This document shows positions 23,890 to 23,942 of a stretch of 23,942 nucleotides of DNA, piece by piece. The stretch's first letter is position 1, and each line of letters opens with the position of its first letter. Source of the DNA: Pseudoluteimonas sp044226035 (lineage in GTDB: Bacteria; Pseudomonadota; Gammaproteobacteria; Xanthomonadales; Xanthomonadaceae); the NCBI GenBank assembly GCA_044226035.1, contig JBGAHT010000044.1, positions 1-23,942 on the forward strand. Reading direction: 5' to 3'. The position numbers and the translations under genes are program-made. The notes below the pieces were generated by a model. The model was given only the letters and a program-made list of their open reading frames with translations, was not told the origin of the DNA and searched no databases.

Positions 23890-23942
23890 GCTCCCTTCGT
23901 CTAGAGGCCCAGGACGTGGCCCTCTCAAGGCTAAAACACGGG
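23890..23942 (+). tRNA. tRNA-Glu (anticodon CUC), 5' part, runs off window
   Basis: The 53 nt present fold as the 5' acceptor strand GCTCCCT, D arm with the Glu-type AGAGGCCCA loop, anticodon arm with loop CTCTCAA (anticodon CTC, reads GAG) and the first half of the T stem. The 3' part lies beyond the edge, so completeness cannot be checked. It closely matches the bacterial tRNA-Glu pattern (CTTCGTCTAGAGGCCCAGGA). Confidence 0.85.

Larger units (their letters stand above)
23666..23942 (+). repeat. Tandem duplication of a tRNA-Glu promoter-gene unit (175-bp period)
   Basis: The stretch from 23666 is repeated from 23841. The first 49 bp (promoter side) agree at 39 positions without gaps; the next 53 bp (tRNA) are identical up to the window edge. 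This is the only region longer than 300 bp without a protein gene. Between the copies lies non-tRNA DNA with several small hairpins. Confidence 0.85.

Overview
The window looks like a chromosomal housekeeping segment from a GC-rich gammaproteobacterium of the Xanthomonadaceae/Lysobacteraceae (Lysobacter, Luteimonas or Stenotrophomonas-like). The reasons are the protein flavour of MetG, PanD, Pgi and MutL, a short stand-alone RnfB next to metG, a ~970-residue TonB receptor, and GTAG-headed REP elements like those known from Stenotrophomonas. The family assignment is inference; no search could be run.

Layout. (1) 1-1077, minus: start of dcd, an inverted REP pair, and the Fe-S carrier ATPase mrp. 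(2) 1198-5268, plus: a TonB-dependent receptor with a strong terminator, then two tandem secreted DUF2147 proteins; this block separates mrp from metG, which are neighbours in many proteobacteria. (3) 5336-9542, plus: metG, a short RnfB-like ferredoxin, and a TPR-sulfotransferase. (4) 9597-16962, minus: nnr, tsaE, amidase (AmiB type), mutL, a DUF1684 lipoprotein and a TraB/GumN protein, a variant of the yjeF-yjeE-amiB-mutL cluster of E. coli. As read here mutL carries a frameshift. (5) 16986-18056, plus: queG, divergent from nnr across 23 bp. (6) 18077-23620, minus: a tightly packed run pcnB-folK-panB-panC-panD-pgi, which joins RNA polyadenylation, folate, pantothenate and glucose-phosphate isomerisation. 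(7) 23621-23942: a tandem, 175-bp-spaced duplication of a tRNA-Glu(CUC) gene with its promoter; the first copy lacks its 3' end and the second runs off the window.

Translational coupling is frequent in the minus-strand runs: gumN, pgi and folK each begin with GTG overlapping the upstream TGA as GTGA, and panC begins in an ATGA overlap.

No prophage, CRISPR array, toxin-antitoxin pair, defence island or biosynthetic cluster was seen. The points most worth a second look are the mutL frameshift, the truncated tandem tRNA-Glu, REP/palindrome elements that supply the TAG stop codons of mrp, queG and pgi, and a heptamer repeat that enters the coding sequences of both metG and rnfB. I found no convincing previously undescribed system.
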